The position numbers were made by a program, and so were the translations under genes. A stretch of 19,595 nt of DNA. Origin: RHKX01 sp035695265. GTDB lineage: Bacteria; Actinomycetota; Thermoleophilia; Solirubrobacterales; 70-9. Every line of letters begins with the position of its first letter. Within the stretch, counting starts at the first letter, position 1. The notes beneath the pieces are model-generated. The model saw only the letters and a program-made list of their open reading frames with translations. It ran no database searches and had not been told where the DNA came from. The stretch lies in NCBI GenBank assembly GCA_035695265.1, contig DASSEM010000102.1, positions 1 through 19,595 on the forward strand, written 5' to 3'. Below are positions 15,707 through 19,595 of the stretch, piece by piece.

Positions 15707-16803
15707 GCCGCCGCCTCCACCGGCACTCCGCGAGCGAGCGCGCGACCGCCGCAGCCCGCGACGGCGAACCCCACCGGCCCTTCACCGGGCGCCCGAGGCG
15801 TGACGATGAAGCCCTGGGCGACGCCCGGAGGCGGCCGCGCCGACGGAGACGCCGCGACCCAGATCACGCTCGTGCGGAGATCGCCGAGGCTGAGCCGGGG
15901 CGGCCCGTCCGTGGCCTCGACCACGGCAAGCGCCGCGAGCGCGCTCGTCCATGCCCGCGGGTCCGGGCCGACGGCGATCCGGCGCGGCGATCCGGCGACC
16001 AGGACCTCACAGCCGCCGACGCGAGCCAGGTGCGCCATCAGCGAAGCGGCCGCTCGCGCCGCGCGATCGAGATCCGCCTTGCTCGCCGCCCCCGAGGGGT
16101 CGAGCGCGATCAGCGGCGCCGCGTCCCCGGCCGCGACGATCTGGCGCTCGACCAGCCCGGCGCCGCGGGCGAGCGCCGGCCAGTAGATCCGGGTCGCCTT
16201 CGTCCCCGGGCGGTAGGGGCGGATGCCGTCGATCTCCGGGTCGGTCGCCGACTCCCGGCCGCCGCCGATCGCGAGCTCGCCGAGGCCGCGACTTCCGCGC
16301 CCGAGCGCCGGCCCGTCCTCACCGGGGTGGCCGCCGAGCGGCTCGACCCGCGGCAGGACGAGGATCGTGCCGGGGGTACCGGTGGCGATCGTGCGGGCGG
16401 CGATCCCGAGCGGGTCGGCGATCCGCAGCACCGGCGCGGCAAGGCGACGGCGGCCGCGCCGGGCAAACGATCCCTCGAGCCGGACCGTGAAGTGAGTCCG
16501 CGGACGCATGACGCGCAGCCGCTGCGGCGCTGCGGCGGCGTCGTCGTCGATCCGCGCGAGCAGCGGAAGCCGGCCGCTCACCCCCTCGATCACGATCTCG
16601 AAGCGCTCGCCCTCGGTGACCCGCGCCGGCACGCCGCGGCGCCGCGCCGTGACGCCGCGAGAGCTGAGCCGGACCCAGGCGGTGCATCCGCCGACGAGCA
16701 GGGCGAGGGCGACGCCGGGCAGGGTGAGAATCGGCGCGGCGAAGATCGCCCCCGCGGCCGCCAGCGCGAGGCCAAGGCGCAGCACTGTCGCCGCGCCGGC
16801 CAT
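15703..16803 (-). CDS. DUF58 family protein
   Basis: A 366-residue protein with two N-terminal membrane segments (about 6-24 and 27-46). A beta-rich domain follows, and then the DUF58 signature: DGIRPYRPGTKATRIYW (192-208) and ARGAGLVERQ (212-221), equivalent to the usual D-x-R-x-Y-x-x-G-D-x-x-R-x-I-x-W block. Here the aspartate after the glycine is replaced by Thr (GTKATR) and the first Arg by Gly-Ile. DUF58 proteins carry a von Willebrand A-like fold and act with MoxR ATPases. ATG 16803 is 2 nt after the moxR stop; the stop overlaps the transglutaminase start. This places it as the middle gene of a tight three-gene unit. Confidence 0.9.
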   Translation of the reverse strand: MAGAATVLRLGLALAAAGAIFAAPILTLPGVALALLVGGCTAWVRLSSRGVTARRRGVPARVTEGERFEIVIEGVSGRLPLLARIDDDAAAAPQRLRVMRPRTHFTVRLEGSFARRGRRRLAAPVLRIADPLGIAARTIATGTPGTILVLPRVEPLGGHPGEDGPALGRGSRGLGELAIGGGRESATDPEIDGIRPYRPGTKATRIYWPALARGAGLVERQIVAAGDAAPLIALDPSGAASKADLDRAARAAASLMAHLARVGGCEVLVAGSPRRIAVGPDPRAWTSALAALAVVEATDGPPRLSLGDLRTSVIWVAASPSARPPPGVAQGFIVTPRAPGEGPVGFAVAGCGGRALARGVPVEAAA

Positions 16804-16805
16804 CC

Positions 16806-17756
<951 letters not shown>

Positions 17757-17925
17757 TTCGAGACCAATCGTACGCTCGTTTGCCGGAGGCTTCGTCGTTG
17801 GGCGTGGGCTCACGCCGAGGGCTTGGGCGTTGCCACCCGTTGGTTTGGCTGTGAGGGGAGGTTGGCGGCGGTGATCAGCTCGGCAACCGGCATCGCCTTG
17901 CGGCGGCTGCCGGTGAACCCGACGA

Positions 17926-17946
17926 AACCCACGGTATGCGTGGGTT
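17926..17946. promoter_or_regulatory. Perfect 8-bp inverted repeat upstream of moxR
   Basis: AACCCACG (17926-17933) and CGTGGGTT (17939-17946) with a five-base spacer GTATG. It is 170 nt upstream of the moxR start used here. There is no T tract on either side, so an operator or leader hairpin is more likely than a terminator. Confidence 0.45.
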
Positions 17947-18056
17947 AAGTTGATCTCAGGGCAGCGCAGGGGGCGGGACTGGCGACTTCTCCCCGTATCC
18001 GGCATTTCTCGCGGTGGCTCCGTGGTCGATGGGGTTCAACGGGTGAACGCACAGTT

Positions 18057-18073
18057 CGGCACCAGTGGTGCCG
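18057..18073. promoter_or_regulatory. Perfect hairpin in the moxR-GST spacer
   Basis: CGGCACC-AGT-GGTGCCG forms a 7-bp stem with a three-base loop. On the plus strand it is followed by TTTCGTT. This could be a weak terminator for plus-strand transcription, or an RNA or operator element; no plus-strand gene precedes it nearby. Confidence 0.35.
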
Positions 18074-18267
18074 TTTCGTTGCGTTCGTCCCTTTCGGCGC
18101 GCGGAACAGCACGCCGTGGGCCCCGCGGAACCGCCCCCCTAGGATTCGGGAGTCGTTCCACTTCTGACGGCGAGGTCGACAAGACAAAGCTCGCGTCCAG
18201 GGCAACGAATGTGAACCTTCGGCGCAGCAGGCGATCAGCGAGCGGCAGCGGTCAAAGCCGCCAACGG

Positions 18268-18310
18268 TCCGGCGGAAGCGGACGGGCGAAGCCCGGAGCA
18301 TTCCGCCGGA
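18268..18310 (-). terminator. Two-tier hairpin after the GST-like gene
   Basis: TCCGGCGGAA (18268-18277) pairs with TTCCGCCGGA (18301-18310). Inside it CGGGC-GAA-GCCCG (18283-18295) forms a second stem, separated by five-base internal loops. It begins 6 nt after the minus-strand stop at 18316, the expected place for a terminator of that gene. There is no long T tract. Confidence 0.65.
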
Positions 18311-18315
18311 GTTGC

Positions 18316-19392
18316 CTAGTCGCGGACCATTCGCGATACGGCGCTGAACGGGGCGTGGCCGCCGGGGTCGTGGCCGCTCGGGGGTGGCTCGGCGGCGAGG
18401 AGCGGTTGGAGGCATCCGGTCCGGTCGAGGAGCTGGTCCGTTGTCGCCCGGTCGGCCCCCTCGAGGCCGAGGAGGGCGCGGCGGATCCGGTCGAGGGCCC
18501 AGACGCGGTAGCGGCTGGTGGGCACGTCGCGGTAGGTGGCCCCGGCGGCTGTGAAGTCGTGGCTCCGGCGGCCGGCGGCGAAGGCGGTGGCGTTGGCGGC
18601 GAGCATCGGCAGATGCGTCCGCGCGGTCTCGGCGAGGAGGGGCTCGAGGTCGGCGGGGAAGCCGTCGAGGAGCGGCGCATCGCCGATCCGGCTGGCGCGG
18701 GCCGCCCAGACGCGGGCCACCCATTCGTAGACCGACGGGGCCCGGTCGCGCATGATCCGGGCCGGGGTGGGATCGAGCGAGAAGTGGCGGAACATCGACC
18801 CTTGGAGTCCGATGTCGGCGATCGTCGGCCGTCCGCCGAGCAGGAACGGGCGGCGGGCGAGGACCGGCTCGAGGATGTCGAGGACGCGGGTGTAGGCGGC
18901 CTCGACATGGGGCCGGGTCCGGGCGTCAACGCCGTCGCCAATGACGAACAGGCGCAGCTGCCGGCGCGCGAACCAGCGCCGGCGGAGCGCCAGCGGCAGC
19001 GGCAACCGGATCAGCTCGGAGGCGAGCCGGCGCGAGAGCAGGGCGCGGTCGGCCGGGTAGCTCCAGCGGTAGTGCATCGCCGGACGCCACAGCCACTCGT
19101 CGCCGAAGTCCTCGAGCAGGAGCGCCGCGAAGCGCTGCGGCGAGGCGGTCGGGATCACCTCCGGCGCCGGATGTTGCTCCTCGAGCCAGGCGATCATCGG
19201 CGTCGTGTCGGTCATCCAGCGCCCGTCGGCGAGCTGCACGGTCGGAAGCTGGGCGCCGCCGAGCAGCCGCGGCAGCTTCCACGAGTACATCCAGACGCCG
19301 GCCGGCCGGCGCTCGTAGGGAATCTCCTTGTACCGCAGGTAGGCCTCGAGCTTGCCGGTGAAGTACGAGTGCTCGGAGCCATAGACGATCAC
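18316..19392 (-). CDS. Glutathione S-transferase-like protein
   Basis: A 358-residue cytoplasmic protein. Residues 1-80 form a thioredoxin-like GST N-domain: MIVYGSEHSYFTGKLEAYLR, then the cis-proline LPTV (49-52) and DTTPMIAWLEEQHP (62-75). A GST-type all-helical C-domain follows, with RPFLLGGRPTIADIGLQGSM (about 180-199). About 120 extra C-terminal residues have no recognised match, so it is longer than ordinary GSTs (200-230). Similar long proteins are known in actinobacteria and proteobacteria; whether glutathione is the thiol is doubtful in an actinobacterium. The start is GTG 19392 with no SD; TAGGCT lies 6 nt upstream. It is divergent from the cupin gene with 31 nt between the start codons. 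Confidence 0.87.
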   Translation of the reverse strand: MIVYGSEHSYFTGKLEAYLRYKEIPYERRPAGVWMYSWKLPRLLGGAQLPTVQLADGRWMTDTTPMIAWLEEQHPAPEVIPTASPQRFAALLLEDFGDEWLWRPAMHYRWSYPADRALLSRRLASELIRLPLPLALRRRWFARRQLRLFVIGDGVDARTRPHVEAAYTRVLDILEPVLARRPFLLGGRPTIADIGLQGSMFRHFSLDPTPARIMRDRAPSVYEWVARVWAARASRIGDAPLLDGFPADLEPLLAETARTHLPMLAANATAFAAGRRSHDFTAAGATYRDVPTSRYRVWALDRIRRALLGLEGADRATTDQLLDRTGCLQPLLAAEPPPSGHDPGGHAPFSAVSRMVRD

Positions 19393-19398
19393 GGCCCG

Positions 19399-19415
19399 AG
19401 CCTAATCGCGATACT
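19399..19415. promoter_or_regulatory. Back-to-back -10 elements of the GST and cupin genes
   Basis: TAGGCT on the minus strand (19404-19399) is 6 nt from the GST GTG, and GATACT on the plus strand (19410-19415) is 8 nt from the cupin ATG. Five bases separate the elements. The perfect palindrome ATCGCGAT (19405-19412) fills the junction. The two promoters would overlap and may exclude each other. Confidence 0.45.
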
Positions 19416-19423
19416 GCAACGGC

Positions 19424-19595
19424 ATGGCCAAGGTCGTCGCGATCGAGTCGATTCGCCGCAGTGAGCGTGCGGCGCTGTTCGAGGGCGGGGATGACGCCGA
19501 CGTGTCGATCTTCGTCACGCAGTTCGACCGCGGCGAGGGGCCGGACCTCCACCTCCATCCCTATCCGGAGGTGTTCGTCGTAGAGGCGGGCACCG
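19424..19595 (+). CDS. Cupin domain protein, partial
   Basis: The first 57 codons of a cupin-fold protein are in the window; the gene continues past the right edge. After an N-terminal strand, the frame reads GEGPDLHLHPYPEVFVVEAG, the first cupin motif G(X)5HXH(X)3,4E(X)6G. The two histidines and the Glu are the usual metal ligands. Cupins of this size serve as small isomerases, dioxygenases or sugar/metabolite-binding proteins; the specific role is unknown. ATG 19424 has no SD, and GATACT 8 nt upstream suggests a leaderless transcript. It is divergent from the GST-like gene. Confidence 0.85.
   Translation, partial: MAKVVAIESIRRSERAALFEGGDDADVSIFVTQFDRGEGPDLHLHPYPEVFVVEAGT

Larger units (their letters stand above)
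17757..18315. other. Gene-poor, hairpin-rich spacer upstream of moxR
   Basis: Between the moxR start and the GST-like gene stop there are 559 nt without a recognisable gene. The segment holds several perfect inverted repeats (17801-17816, 17926-17946, 18057-18073, 18268-18310). It also holds a 40-codon minus-strand frame (17932-17810) that begins inside one hairpin. Base composition is less GC-extreme than in the flanking genes. No tRNA, tmRNA, RNase P or SRP RNA signature was recognised. It probably contains the operon promoter and leader. Confidence 0.6.

Noticed and set aside
17970..18075. Possible tRNA or attachment site near CTCCCCGTATCCGGCA
   Set aside because: No matching 5' acceptor strand, T loop or anticodon arm can be folded on either strand, and no direct repeat of a tRNA end is seen.
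17945..18724. Minus-strand frame through the moxR upstream spacer
   Set aside because: Runs from an out-of-frame part of the GST-like gene into the spacer; Arg/Pro-rich and crosses the likely GST terminator hairpin.
17950..19464. 504-codon plus-strand frame across the GST-like gene
   Set aside because: Shadow of the GST-like gene plus non-coding spacer; no motif and no start signal.

Overview
The window is very GC-rich, with strong G/C preference at third codon positions, densely packed genes, frequent GTG starts and several genes that appear to lack a Shine-Dalgarno (SD) site. It encodes an actinobacterial-type MscL with a C-terminal zinc ribbon, a moxR-DUF58-transglutaminase operon and basic secreted proteins of unknown function. 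Together these suggest a high-GC actinobacterium, probably of the Thermoleophilia/Solirubrobacterales kind. That placement is inferred from gene style and protein resemblance, not from a marker gene. No rRNA, IS element, prophage, CRISPR array or replication origin is visible.

Layout. Positions 1-1421 (minus): an M29-type aminopeptidase followed by the 5' part of a glutamate formimidoyltransferase that runs off the left edge. Positions 1643-3357: a RibD/DHFR-like reductase (plus) converging on a class II histone-deacetylase-like deacetylase (minus), with a long bidirectional hairpin between them. Positions 3462-3535: a tRNA with a CAT anticodon. Positions 3561-8885 (minus): a run of six genes, in order of transcription mscL, a GH15 glucoamylase/trehalase-type enzyme, a four-helix membrane protein coupled to it by an ATGA overlap, a secreted helical protein of unknown function, a DUF4386 membrane protein and an alpha/beta hydrolase. 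Positions 9010-10887: a small membrane protein with a duplicated motif (plus), a secreted basic cysteine protein (minus) and a hotdog-fold thioesterase-like protein (plus). Positions 10898-17756 (minus): a five-gene surface/secretion cluster, moxR > DUF58 > transglutaminase (TgpA-like) > secreted beta-helix protein > small secreted two-cysteine protein. Positions 17757-18315: a gene-poor, hairpin-rich spacer. Positions 18316-19595: a GST-like protein (minus) divergent from a cupin gene (plus) cut by the right edge.

How the genes may work together. The AAA+ ATPase MoxR, the DUF58 protein and the membrane transglutaminase form a recurrent bacterial module. Here the module is followed on the same strand by two exported proteins joined by an ATGA overlap, which makes them candidate partners or clients of the extracytoplasmic transglutaminase. 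The mscL-GH15 neighbourhood could link osmotic downshock to breakdown of a glucan or trehalose, but GH15 specificity cannot be read from the sequence. The most unusual sequence-level points are: (1) the formimidoyltransferase frame follows the aminopeptidase TGA in the same reading frame with no ATG/GTG/TTG start; (2) the GST and cupin genes have back-to-back -10 elements around an 8-bp palindrome; (3) a perfect hairpin abuts the SD of the beta-helix gene; (4) the duplicated motif in the 9010-9564 protein.
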